Shown here one piece after another: positions 32,790 to 42,300 of a DNA stretch of 49,261 bases. Source of the stretch: an uncultured Saprospiraceae bacterium (lineage in GTDB: Bacteria; Bacteroidota; Bacteroidia; Chitinophagales; Saprospiraceae); NCBI GenBank assembly GCA_938010715.1, contig CALLVG010000040.1, forward strand, positions 1 through 49,261. Reading direction: 5' to 3'. The notes under the pieces were generated by a model. That model made no database searches. It was not told where the DNA came from and was given only the letters and a program-made list of their open reading frames with translations. Made by a program: the position numbers and the translations under genes. Every line of letters starts with the position of its first letter. The first letter of the stretch is position 1.

Positions 32790-34361
32790 TTATTGAACCG
32801 CTGGTGCTGCTGCAGCCTCCGTTGTAGCAGCTTTCTCTGTTTCAACTCCTCCCAATATTTGAAGCTCTGTTCTGCGGTTGTTTTTACGACCTTCCGCAGT
32901 GTCATTGGTATCAATTGGTCGATTTGGACCATACCCTACAGCGGTTAGGTTTTCACTTGAAACTCCTTTTCCAACCAAAAAGTTGTAAACTGCCTCTGCC
33001 CTGCTCTGTGATAATGTCATGTTTGATTTCAACTCACCTTGACTATCTGTGTGACCTGCCAATTCCAACTTTACAGAAGGATTCTTTTTCATAAAGTCAA
33101 CGACATTGTTTAACTCATATTTAGAAATATCTTCTAATGTTGAGCCGCCTGAAACAAAGTTGACATAATCTAACCTTATTATTTTATCAGCAGGGTTCGT
33201 TTCAGCCATCGCTGTTGCGACCTTTTCATCAAATTCTGATTTTCTCATACCAATCAATGCGTTTTGCATTTCTTCTGAAAGTGATGAAAATTCAGCAGTG
33301 TAAGGATCATCTGTTGTTCCTTTTATTGTTCCTTCGTAATAAGAAGTTTGTTTTTTCAACCAAGCGTTATACTCATCTTCTTCAACAATTTTCACGATCC
33401 TTTTCATGGAGTAGTGACCGCTTCCGCACAATTCAGCACAAGCCAACTCATATTCGAATGTTTCCCAAAGTTTTGGGCCATCAGGGTCGTTCTTGTCGGA
33501 TGGTTGTTGATATTCTGGCGTCTCTTTCAATTTAGCTCTGTATTCCTCTGTTGTTAAAACAGGCGTGAATACAAAGTGTGTTGGAATCCCAGGTACTGCA
33601 TCCATTTTCACACGAAAGTGTGGTAAATCAAAATTGTGTAATACATCACGTGAAGTGATACGAACTCTTACTTTTTTACCTTTCGGTAAAACAATTTCTA
33701 GAGGATGTGTATCATCCAAATTTTTGACATCCGTCCAATCTTGCCCCATTGGGTTAGATGAATTGATGTTTGTGTAATACTTTGAGCCCAATTTCCCATC
33801 TGGGCCAGGATAGCGTATCAACCATGCGAATTGCATACCAGTCGCCTCGATCTCTATATAATCTTCTCCTGGTTCTACGTCTGCCATTACTTCATTCCAT
33901 GCATCTAATCCACCCATTACTAAGAAGGTCATTACGACTGCTGGAATTGCAGTCCAAATAATTTCCAATTTTGTATCGTGTGCTTGGAAGTAAACTTTTC
34001 TCCCTGGTTTTCCGCTGTATTTCCACGCAAAATAGAAGAGTAAAATGTGCGTAAGAACGAAAACAATTCCAGTAATAATCAACGTGACATTGAAAATATT
34101 ATCCAATGCATATCCGTGAGCAGAAGCAGAATCATGAGGTCCATAACCCAACATCCAATTTCGGAAATAAAACGCAGACCATGACGTCAGAATAAAAAAG
34201 AAGAAACCAAAAACTAACCAAAGACGGCCATTGGCCTTGTTGCTCTTGATTTGTGTCTTTTCTTCACCATTGATTTTTGAGGACAACTCGGTTACTTTAC
34301 CGATTTGAACAATTACAACCGTTGCAAGAAATAAGCACAAAAAGATGATCAAACCTGTCAT
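32790..34361 (-). CDS. ctaC: Cytochrome c oxidase subunit II fused to an OmpA peptidoglycan-binding domain
   Basis: A 523-residue protein. Four N-terminal helices (about 3-20, 47-66, 88-113, 133-150), two more than normal, precede the periplasmic cupredoxin domain. All CuA ligands are present: His242 in VLHNFDLP, and C308-x-E-x-C312-x3-H316-x2-M319 in CAELCGSGHYSMK. From about 395 to 505 a complete OmpA_C domain follows: LDYVNFVSGGSTLEDIS, LAGHTDSQGELKSNM with the Asp, LSQSRAEAVYNFL with the Arg that bind diaminopimelate in OmpA, and GRKNNRRTEL. An Ala/Glu tail ends it. The frame is continuous. Both domains are periplasmic, so the fusion is topologically sensible and may tether the oxidase to the cell wall. 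Confidence 0.94.
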   Translation of the reverse strand: MTGLIIFLCLFLATVVIVQIGKVTELSSKINGEEKTQIKSNKANGRLWLVFGFFFFILTSWSAFYFRNWMLGYGPHDSASAHGYALDNIFNVTLIITGIVFVLTHILLFYFAWKYSGKPGRKVYFQAHDTKLEIIWTAIPAVVMTFLVMGGLDAWNEVMADVEPGEDYIEIEATGMQFAWLIRYPGPDGKLGSKYYTNINSSNPMGQDWTDVKNLDDTHPLEIVLPKGKKVRVRITSRDVLHNFDLPHFRVKMDAVPGIPTHFVFTPVLTTEEYRAKLKETPEYQQPSDKNDPDGPKLWETFEYELACAELCGSGHYSMKRIVKIVEEDEYNAWLKKQTSYYEGTIKGTTDDPYTAEFSSLSEEMQNALIGMRKSEFDEKVATAMAETNPADKIIRLDYVNFVSGGSTLEDISKYELNNVVDFMKKNPSVKLELAGHTDSQGELKSNMTLSQSRAEAVYNFLVGKGVSSENLTAVGYGPNRPIDTNDTAEGRKNNRRTELQILGGVETEKAATTEAAAAPAVQ

Positions 34362-34442
34362 ATCAATTAAAAATTAAAGGTCGATTTTTTAAATATTTTT
34401 TAAACAATCGGGTAAAAGTCCCGATGCTAATGATTTTTAATT

Positions 34443-35756
34443 TTAAGTATGGTGCGTTACACTCTCCATCATGTAAGGGTCGTTTACTGGTTGTAATTTC
34501 GCGCTCGCCAAACGAGAGAAAAACACAAATAAAAACAATCCTAAAAAACCTAAGAAAGTGCCTAACTCCAAGAACCCAGGCATTGTAAATCCAGAAACAA
34601 ACTCTGTAGCATGCTCTACTGCATGTCCACCGTGGTCTGCTGCGTGTCCATGGCCTTCATGTCCGTGGTCTGCATGTGCTGCATGCTCTTTGGCGGTTTT
34701 AAGGATACCCGGCTTCAACATCAAAAACATATCAATCCAATGACCAAAAATCAAAATGACGGATACGAAAATTAAAGTACCATATTTTCTCTTGGTGTCA
34801 TTTCTCATTAACACAAAAAATGGTACTAAAAAGTTGATAATTAGGTTCGCATAAAAAAGAACAGGAAAACTATCTAATCGTTCACGGAAATAGATGGTTT
34901 CCTCCCCTACGTTTCCGTACCAAATCAACATATACTGACTGAACCAACAATATGTCCAGAATACACTGAAACCAAACATATATTTACCTAAATCATGAAG
35001 GTGTTCTTTGGTTACATTTTCCAACATTCCCTTCTTTTTCAAGTAGATGATTGTCAAAATGGTGAATGCACAGAAGCATACAAACCATCCTGCCATATTG
35101 TACCAAGCAAACAAAGTACTGTACCAATGTGCATCAACTGACATGATAAATAACCAAACCATTGCTGGAATCGTAAAGCCAGCTATTGGTAAAAAACCAG
35201 CTGACCAAATTCTCATTTTCTGATGAAACGAGTGATCCAGTGCACCTCCGTTTTTATCTTCTGCGATAGAAAGATTTCTAATCATACGAGCGAATATGTA
35301 CCATACACCGACTGCTCCTGCTCCCAAAAAGGTAAAAACACCTTTATTTAGAAATGCTGATTTTCCAACTAAAATCTCATCATAGTTTGGACTTTCAGGA
35401 TCCAATGTGGATAAATCTGCCCAGTGGTACAAATGGTGCGCATGCGCCCACAAGCCTCCTGCTACGACTAAAAGCAAAATAAAACCAGTTAGCAAGAACA
35501 AGGAGTAAGCTTCAAAAAGCCTTTTGATAGTCGCGAACCAACCAGCCCATGCACTAATGAATGCGGTTAATGCAAACAATGCCATAGCGGAAATCCCAGT
35601 AAAGAAGACTGAGTTATGAAGAATATTTGACCAAAAACGTACGTGATCTGGTTGTGAGTCCATGACGAAAGTCAGTGCTAAACAAATAACGCCAACGACC
35701 ATGAATCCAATTGTCATCGTTTTTAATCTGCCATCAAATGAGAAAGTATTATCCAT
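34443..35756 (-). CDS. actF: Alternative complex III subunit ActF (NrfD-like quinone-binding subunit 2)
   Basis: A 437-residue membrane protein with about ten helices, including LKTMTIGFMVVGVICLALTF, FAWYNMAGWFVCFCAFTILT and NLIINFLVPFFVLMRNDTKR. It belongs to the NrfD/PsrC fold and is the second quinol-site subunit type of the alternative complex III. Near the C-terminus a His-rich periplasmic or cytoplasmic loop (about 350-386: HAAHADHGHEGHGHAADHGG) precedes the last helix. It lies between actE and ctaC in the operon. Confidence 0.93.
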   Translation of the reverse strand: MDNTFSFDGRLKTMTIGFMVVGVICLALTFVMDSQPDHVRFWSNILHNSVFFTGISAMALFALTAFISAWAGWFATIKRLFEAYSLFLLTGFILLLVVAGGLWAHAHHLYHWADLSTLDPESPNYDEILVGKSAFLNKGVFTFLGAGAVGVWYIFARMIRNLSIAEDKNGGALDHSFHQKMRIWSAGFLPIAGFTIPAMVWLFIMSVDAHWYSTLFAWYNMAGWFVCFCAFTILTIIYLKKKGMLENVTKEHLHDLGKYMFGFSVFWTYCWFSQYMLIWYGNVGEETIYFRERLDSFPVLFYANLIINFLVPFFVLMRNDTKRKYGTLIFVSVILIFGHWIDMFLMLKPGILKTAKEHAAHADHGHEGHGHAADHGGHAVEHATEFVSGFTMPGFLELGTFLGFLGLFLFVFFSRLASAKLQPVNDPYMMESVTHHT

Positions 35757-35797
35757 CGTAATGTAGAATATTTTTTTCTGTTGCTAATGATTTTAAA

Positions 35798-36730
35798 TTA
35801 GTGACTGTGGTCATCTTTGTGGCCATCGTCTCCGTGGTGATGCTCTTCTGTTCCACCCTCGTGTCCATGGTCACTTTCATGTCCTGCATCGTGGCTATGT
35901 CCATCATCGTGAGAATGATCTCCACCCGAATGATGTGCTCCACCATGTGCTTCATGTGTAACGACTTCTGTTACCTTAGGCGCTACGCTGCCACCAACTT
36001 TTGCACCTGCACCAAATGTATTTTCAAGATTGTTATAAGCCAATCCTTTTTCTTTTGCTTGCAAAGAGCGGATGTAATGAATTACATTCCATCTTTCTTC
36101 ATAGCTCAATTTGTCTGCGTATCCTCCCATCACATTTTTACCGTGCATGATAGCGTGGTAATACCTTCCATTCGTTGCATTGACATGTTCATCCAATAGG
36201 AAGTTTGCAGGAGCTGCTGGATACACTTGATTAGGATTTTTTTCATCAACTAACCAGCCGTTTCCATCAATCTTTTCGCCGTGACAAATTGCACAATTGA
36301 TATTGTATAATAACTCCCCAGACTCTAAACCTGCAGCAGTAATCGGAACTGGGTTGCTAATAATTTCAGCCATCGCACGTGTTCTCTCTTCTTCGGTATC
36401 TGCATAATAATATGGTACACTTCCACTTTCTGGAATTTTAATACCATATCCATTTTTGTGATTTGAGGTAGAACCTGCACTTCCACGAGGAACGGTTCCT
36501 TTTACAGGGAGACGTGCTTTTTCTAATGATTCACGTGTTCTGACACTTGTTTCATCAAAAGTATTCATCCAATAGCCACTTCTTACGTTTGCTTCATAAG
36601 CGACCGAGTGTGCCATATCAGGAACAAACTCGCTTCCTGTTTGATTACCATCTGCTGTTTGACATGCTCCCAAAGAAAGCATAGCAAAAGCTGCGATGAT
36701 AACCCAAATTTTTATATCAAATATTTTCAT
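35798..36730 (-). CDS. actE: Alternative complex III subunit ActE (monoheme cytochrome c lipoprotein)
   Basis: A 310-residue lipoprotein (lipobox SLGAC, Cys23). A single heme c motif CAICH at about 146-150 (NINCAICHGEKIDGNGW) and a likely axial Met in GKNVMGGYADKL near 195 mark the cytochrome domain. It accepts electrons from ActA and passes them on to the oxidase. The last 55 residues form a His/Asp/Gly-rich tail (HSGGDHSHDDGHSHDAGH and further) with about 17 His, unusual for this subunit and possibly metal-binding. Confidence 0.94.
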   Translation of the reverse strand: MKIFDIKIWVIIAAFAMLSLGACQTADGNQTGSEFVPDMAHSVAYEANVRSGYWMNTFDETSVRTRESLEKARLPVKGTVPRGSAGSTSNHKNGYGIKIPESGSVPYYYADTEEERTRAMAEIISNPVPITAAGLESGELLYNINCAICHGEKIDGNGWLVDEKNPNQVYPAAPANFLLDEHVNATNGRYYHAIMHGKNVMGGYADKLSYEERWNVIHYIRSLQAKEKGLAYNNLENTFGAGAKVGGSVAPKVTEVVTHEAHGGAHHSGGDHSHDDGHSHDAGHESDHGHEGGTEEHHHGDDGHKDDHSH

Positions 36731-36779
36731 TCTAAAATGATTAGATTTTTTCTGTTCAGAAAATTGTTGACCACCTCAA

Positions 36780-37316
36780 TTATTTAGAGAGTGTCTTGGC
36801 ATTAACCTCAAACGGTCTTGTTGAATTTAAAAAAGACTTTAAATCACTCACTTCTCCGTCACTTTTTCCATTTGTTGAAAAAGCCAAACAAAACTTATCA
36901 TCCGTGATACGATCATCTAAGGTCTCGTTGTTAACTCCAGGCCCTAAACCACAAACTGTATAAAAAGAAACCACCATCCCAATCGCACAGAACAATACGG
37001 TCAACTCAAAAGTAATTGGAATAAATGCAGGTACGGACCAGTATGGTTTACCACCAAAAATGATAGGCCAGTCTCTTGTAAAAATCCAACTCATCGACAA
37101 AAATGCAGTCAAAGTTCCCAATGCACCGAAAATGAATCCTACGATGTGCAAACGAGATTCTTCAAACTCCATAATTGGATCCAATCCGTGACCTGGAAAA
37201 GGAGTAAAAACATCCATGATATCTAAGTGCTTCGCTTTTGCTGCTTTGATAGCTGCAAACAACTCTGTCTCATCGTTGTATAAAGCGTAAAGAACTTCTT
37301 TTTTTCCTGATGCCAT
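36780..37316 (-). CDS. actD: Alternative complex III subunit ActD (DUF3341)
   Basis: A 178-residue protein. A soluble N-terminal part (EVLYALYNDETELFAAIKAA) is followed by two helices (LHIVGFIFGALGTLTAFLSM and FIPITFELTVLFCAIGMVVS). This is the DUF3341 pattern of ActD, a structural membrane subunit of the complex. FTPFPGHGLDPIMEF is a conserved block. It lies 50 bases downstream of actE's... neighbour actC and upstream of actE. Confidence 0.93.
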   Translation of the reverse strand: MASGKKEVLYALYNDETELFAAIKAAKAKHLDIMDVFTPFPGHGLDPIMEFEESRLHIVGFIFGALGTLTAFLSMSWIFTRDWPIIFGGKPYWSVPAFIPITFELTVLFCAIGMVVSFYTVCGLGPGVNNETLDDRITDDKFCLAFSTNGKSDGEVSDLKSFLNSTRPFEVNAKTLSK

Positions 37317-37372
37317 TTTTATAAAATTCTAATTAGTTGTCTAAATTAATTTCGAAATTCAACGATCGGCTT

Positions 37373-39298
37373 TTATTTACCTCCGTCTAATTCGTCTTGC
37401 CACTTTTTCAACTCATCCCATTTGCCAGCGGCAGCTAAACCTGCTTGCTTTGGCCAAGTACCAGGTACTTTTGATGCAAATCGAGGACCCGCTGCTACCA
37501 AAATTTCTTTGATAGAAGCAACGTCTGTTTCTGAAAGTTTAGCAAAAGTTTTGATTCCTGCTGCTTTCAACAATTCCTCAATCTTAGGGCCAATTCCTTC
37601 TACTTTTTTCAAATCATCTTCTAAACTTCCTGTAGAACCAGTCGAAGTTGAACCTGTATTTGAAACTGCTCCTGTTGCGCCGATAATGGCAGCACCAGAT
37701 GCAGTAGGTGTATCTAAATCCAATTTTGATGAAGTATCTTTAGAACCAGTTGTACCTTTAGAAGTTATGGTTGTTTTGGTTGAAGATGTTGCGGTTGAAC
37801 TTGAACTCAATGGCGTAATTCCACTTGAACCAGAAGTTCTGCCTCCTGTTTCAACTTTCTTTGGTGCATCATGTCCGTGGTCATGTCCACCGTGACCATC
37901 GTGCCCATCAGGACCGTGATGATGAACAGCGTTTTCACCAACGTATTGGTCTCCACCTGTTTTCAAAATATGCTTAATCTCTGCAACTGCAACAACGGGT
38001 GCTACTCTACAGAAAATCAAATACAAGGTTCCAAATAGTCCCATTGAACCAGCGAAGATTCCGATTTCAACCCAACTTGGTGCGTAGTATGACCAACTTG
38101 AAGGCAAGTAATCACGCGCTAATGTCGTTGCAATAATCACGTAACGCTCGAACCACATACCGATGTTGATAAAGATTGACATCAAGAATGTAACCCAAAG
38201 GTTTCTTCTCATTTTCTTCCACCAGAAAATCTGTGGAGAAACTAAGTTACAGAACATCATCCCGAAGTATGACCACCAATAAGGACCAGCTGCTCTGTTT
38301 AAGAATGCAAATTGCTCATATACATATCCAGAATACCAAGCGATGAACAACTCCGTCAGATAAGCTGACCCCACCAAAGTACCTGTCAAAAGGATTACTT
38401 TATTCATTGACTCGATGTGTGCCAATGTGATGTAGTCCTGCAAATTCAAAATCTTTCTGGTTATCAACATCAAGGTCTGAACCATCGCAAAACCGGAGAA
38501 AATCGCTCCTGCTACGAAGTAAGGAGGAAAAATCGTCGTATGCCATCCAGGAATAACTGAAGTGGCGAAATCAAATGATACGATCGTGTGTACAGAAAGT
38601 ACCAAAGGTGTAGCAATACCTGCCAAAATCAAGGAAAGCGATTCCCAACGTTGCCAGTGCTTTGCACTACCTGTCCAACCAAATGAAAGTGCGTTATATA
38701 CTTTTCTTCTCAATCCAGTTGCTCTATCTCTTACTGTTGCAAAATCAGGAACCAAACCAGTGTACCAGAATAATAATGATACGGTGAAGTAAGTTGAGAT
38801 TGCAAAAATATCCCAGAGCAAAGGTGAGTTAAAGTTCACCCATAATGGTCCTCTTGTATTTGGATAAGGGAACATGAAGAAGTCGAACCAAGGACGACCT
38901 GTGTGTGTCGCAGGGAAAATACCCGCACACATTACAGCGAAAATCGTCATCGCCTCTGCTGCACGGTTTACTCCCGTACGCCATTTTTGACGGAACAACA
39001 GAAGAATCGCCGAAATCAATGTGCCGGCGTGACCAATTCCAATCCACCATACAAAGTTGGTGATATCATATCCCCAACCGATAGTACGATTCAAATTCCA
39101 TGCACCGATTCCATGCCAAAATGTCCATACTAAGCTGAATGCCATAACACTCAAAAGTGCGACACAACAGATCAAAGCAATCACCCATGAAGTTGGTGGC
39201 GTCTTTTCAGTTGGCCCTATCAGATCTTCAGTAATCTGGTGATAGGTTTTATGTCCGGTAATTAATGGTTCCCTAATTGTTGATACAGGAGCACTCAT
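37373..39298 (-). CDS. actC: Alternative complex III subunit ActC with helix-hairpin-helix tail
   Basis: A 641-residue protein. Residues 1-450 are the NrfD-like ten-helix quinol-binding subunit (GIGHAGTLISAILLLFRQKW, PATHTGRPWFDFFMFPYP, MWFERYVIIATTLARDYLPS). After the last helix comes a His-rich stretch (458-478: HHHGPDGHDGHGGHDHGHD), then a Ser/Thr/Gly low-complexity linker (about 488-557), then a C-terminal domain (559-641) with LKKVEGIGPKIEELLKAAGI and a closing GKWDELKKWQDELDGG. This last part is a helix-hairpin-helix-type domain also seen fused to unrelated proteins in Bacteroidota. The tail is not needed for the known function, so its role is open. Confidence 0.94.
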   Translation of the reverse strand: MSAPVSTIREPLITGHKTYHQITEDLIGPTEKTPPTSWVIALICCVALLSVMAFSLVWTFWHGIGAWNLNRTIGWGYDITNFVWWIGIGHAGTLISAILLLFRQKWRTGVNRAAEAMTIFAVMCAGIFPATHTGRPWFDFFMFPYPNTRGPLWVNFNSPLLWDIFAISTYFTVSLLFWYTGLVPDFATVRDRATGLRRKVYNALSFGWTGSAKHWQRWESLSLILAGIATPLVLSVHTIVSFDFATSVIPGWHTTIFPPYFVAGAIFSGFAMVQTLMLITRKILNLQDYITLAHIESMNKVILLTGTLVGSAYLTELFIAWYSGYVYEQFAFLNRAAGPYWWSYFGMMFCNLVSPQIFWWKKMRRNLWVTFLMSIFINIGMWFERYVIIATTLARDYLPSSWSYYAPSWVEIGIFAGSMGLFGTLYLIFCRVAPVVAVAEIKHILKTGGDQYVGENAVHHHGPDGHDGHGGHDHGHDAPKKVETGGRTSGSSGITPLSSSSTATSSTKTTITSKGTTGSKDTSSKLDLDTPTASGAAIIGATGAVSNTGSTSTGSTGSLEDDLKKVEGIGPKIEELLKAAGIKTFAKLSETDVASIKEILVAAGPRFASKVPGTWPKQAGLAAAGKWDELKKWQDELDGGK

Positions 39299-39347
39299 AT
39301 ATTAAAAGTTCTATTATTTCTTAAATAAAATGATTGTGATAAATGAA

Positions 39348-42300
39348 TTAGACGAGGTCTTCGTCTCTATTCACAATCTTAGCAGTATAAGTTACAGAAG
39401 AACGAACATCCACCTCTTCCAATAAGATGTAGTTCAATGGATTCTGTAATTTCTTATCTAATTCTCCGCCTTTATTATTCGTATCACCGAAAGTAATCGC
39501 GCCAGTTGGGCAAGCTGTTTGACAAGCTGTTCTCACATCTTCGTCCATCAACTTGCGACCTTCTTTTTTCGCGGTAAGCTTACCTTCTTGTAATCTTTGA
39601 ACACAGAATGAACATTTTTCCATCACCCCACGTGAACGAACCGTTACGTCTGGGTTCAAGACCATTCTGGTTAAGTTATCAGTCATGTAGTATGCGTTGT
39701 CTGTTCCTCCATCTCTGTGGTGGTTCAAATCCACCTCATTTGATGCAAACAAATCAGCTGCAGTGTAATCCATCCAGTTAAAACGACGTACTTTGAAAGG
39801 ACAGTTATTTGCACAATACCGCGTTCCGATACATCTGTTATAAGCCATTTGGTTCAACCCTTCGCTGCTGTGATTGGTTGCAGATACTGGACAAACATTC
39901 TCACAAGGAGCATTATCACAGTGCTGACACATCAATGGTTGATATACAACATTTGGATTTTCAAAATCACCAAAGAAGTAACGGTCGATTCTCAACCAAG
40001 TCATTTCGTGGTGTCTGAAAACTTCGTGTTTTCCTACAATCGGAACATTATTTTCTGACATACAAGCTACCGTACATGCTGAACAACCTGTACAGGCATT
40101 CAAATCAACATGCATTCCCCAGTGATGACCTTGGTCATACACATCTTCTTTATATTGCTCGTATGGATAAAGTGTTTGTTGATTTAAATGCTCGTGATGC
40201 GCGCGCTCATGGTGCAAATCATCTGCAAAAGTTGATAAATCTTTCAAATTTGCTTGACGCAAAACAGTACGTTTGGTCAAACCACCTTGGAAACCTTCAC
40301 CAACTGTCATCAATGTTTTTTCATCTACATTGATTTCTTCACCAGAAGCAGGATCTACATCCGTCACTCCCATTGTGTGGTGATATTGAACACAGGCAAA
40401 CTCTTTATCAACCGCTCCCTTAGCAATTGAATCTAAAGTTGCATAATAAACGGTATTACCGTTTTTATCTGTTCCTAACCAAGGGTTAACATTTGTTCCA
40501 ACTTCAATTCCAGCTGGGCCAGCAACATTTCTACCATATCCCATTGCTAATGAATAAGTATCTGCTGCTAAACCAAATTGTCTAACACATGTGATACTTG
40601 CTCCTGAGCCTTTCACGGAGATATCCGCTTTATCTGCTTCACCGTAGATTTCTGAATTATTTAAATCTAAATCATTGGTTACTTCGTTTCCTCCATCCCA
40701 ACTTACTGGTACTGCTAAGTAGTTACCCCAAACGCATCTTGTAATCGGATCTGGTAACTCTTGTAACCATGGGTTGTTGGCATATTGCCCAGCGCCCATA
40801 TTTACAGTTTCAAAGAAAGCAATTTCTTTTCCGCTTTTCGGCTTGTTGATATTTGCCATTGCTGCTGATGCACTTCCAGCGAAAGCAGGTGCAGAGGCAG
40901 GAATATCCATTTGATAAACACCGTCATGCAACATCTTATCCCAGAATGAACGGAAAGACAAGAAAGAAGATTGATTCGCAAATAATCCGCTTTCCCAAGT
41001 GCTTCTTAAGAAATCATAAGCAGCAGTATCTTTATCTTTTACAGGAGCTCCTGCCCAACTCAACAATGAAACCTCTGCTTGACGGGTGTTAAACAAAGGA
41101 GCAATCGTTGGTTGAATTAAACTATAGTGTCCACGTTTTGGATTAGCGTCTCCCCAACTTTCCAAGTAATGGTTGGTTGGTGCGATGTAGTTACAAAGTG
41201 CGCCTGTTTCGTTCATTGTTTGACCGCAGTAAACTTTCGTTTTCACTTTGGCCATTCCAGCAGTAAACTTATCGGTGTTTGGAATATCGAAAGCAGGATT
41301 AGCGCCGTCCATTACGATTACTGTTCCAACACTTCCACTATTCATTTCAGCGATTAATTGCTGAATTTCTTTATCTGTTCCTTGTCTTTGCAAAGAAGCA
41401 TTTCCGAAATCGAGTGTATTTCCGTAGTTCCCTAAAAGACTATTGATGGCATTTACTAAAATCTGCTCACCAACATTATTAGAACCACTTACGACCAAAC
41501 TCTTTCCAGCATTTGCTTTTAGTTTAGAAGCTACTTTTGTTATTGCTGCTTTTGCTTTTGCATTGATTGAAGGTGCAGAAACACCACCACCTAAAGCTTG
41601 TAATAAAGTAGCAATTGCTGCTCCTTGCTCAGATGGTTTGATTAAAATTCTATTATCTGAATTAGAACCGGTCAAAGACATGTGTGACTCCACTTGTACG
41701 TGGTGAGACATCTTTGCGTTCTTTGTTGTGCTGACTTTTCTATTTTTTGCGTATTGATTAGCATATTCGATTGGAGAAATCCAAGTTCCTAAGAAATCAG
41801 CTCCAAAACTTACGATTACATTCGCTTTATCAAAGTGATAATCTGGAATCACTTTATCACCAAATGACTGCTCATTCGCTTCCAAAATCGCTGAAGAAGA
41901 GATTGGGTCATAGGTCACCACTTTAGTTCCAGGGTGCTTTGCCGCAAATGCTTGTATCGCTTTTTTGGTCATTGGACTCATTACCGTATTTGTGACAATT
42001 CTCACATTACCAGTAATTAGCCTTGCCATTGCTGCATCCAATTCTTCCCAAGTTGATTTTATCTTAACTCCGCCTTCAACTTTACTTGGACCTTGAATTC
42101 TATTTTTATCATAAAGACTTAAAACACTCGCTTGCGCTCTTGCACTTGTTCCTCCATTGGTCATTTTGGAACTCGTGTTCCCTTCAATCTTGATGGGTCT
42201 TCCTTCACGGGTTTTTACCAAAATAGGACAGTAATCACCACCTTGAACAAAACTGGAAGCATAGTAAGTAGCGACACCAGGTACGATTGAATCGGGCTTT

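Noticed and set aside
37422-37895. 157-codon plus-strand frame opposite actC
   Set aside because: It is the mirror of the low-complexity linker and tail of ActC, with no independent features.
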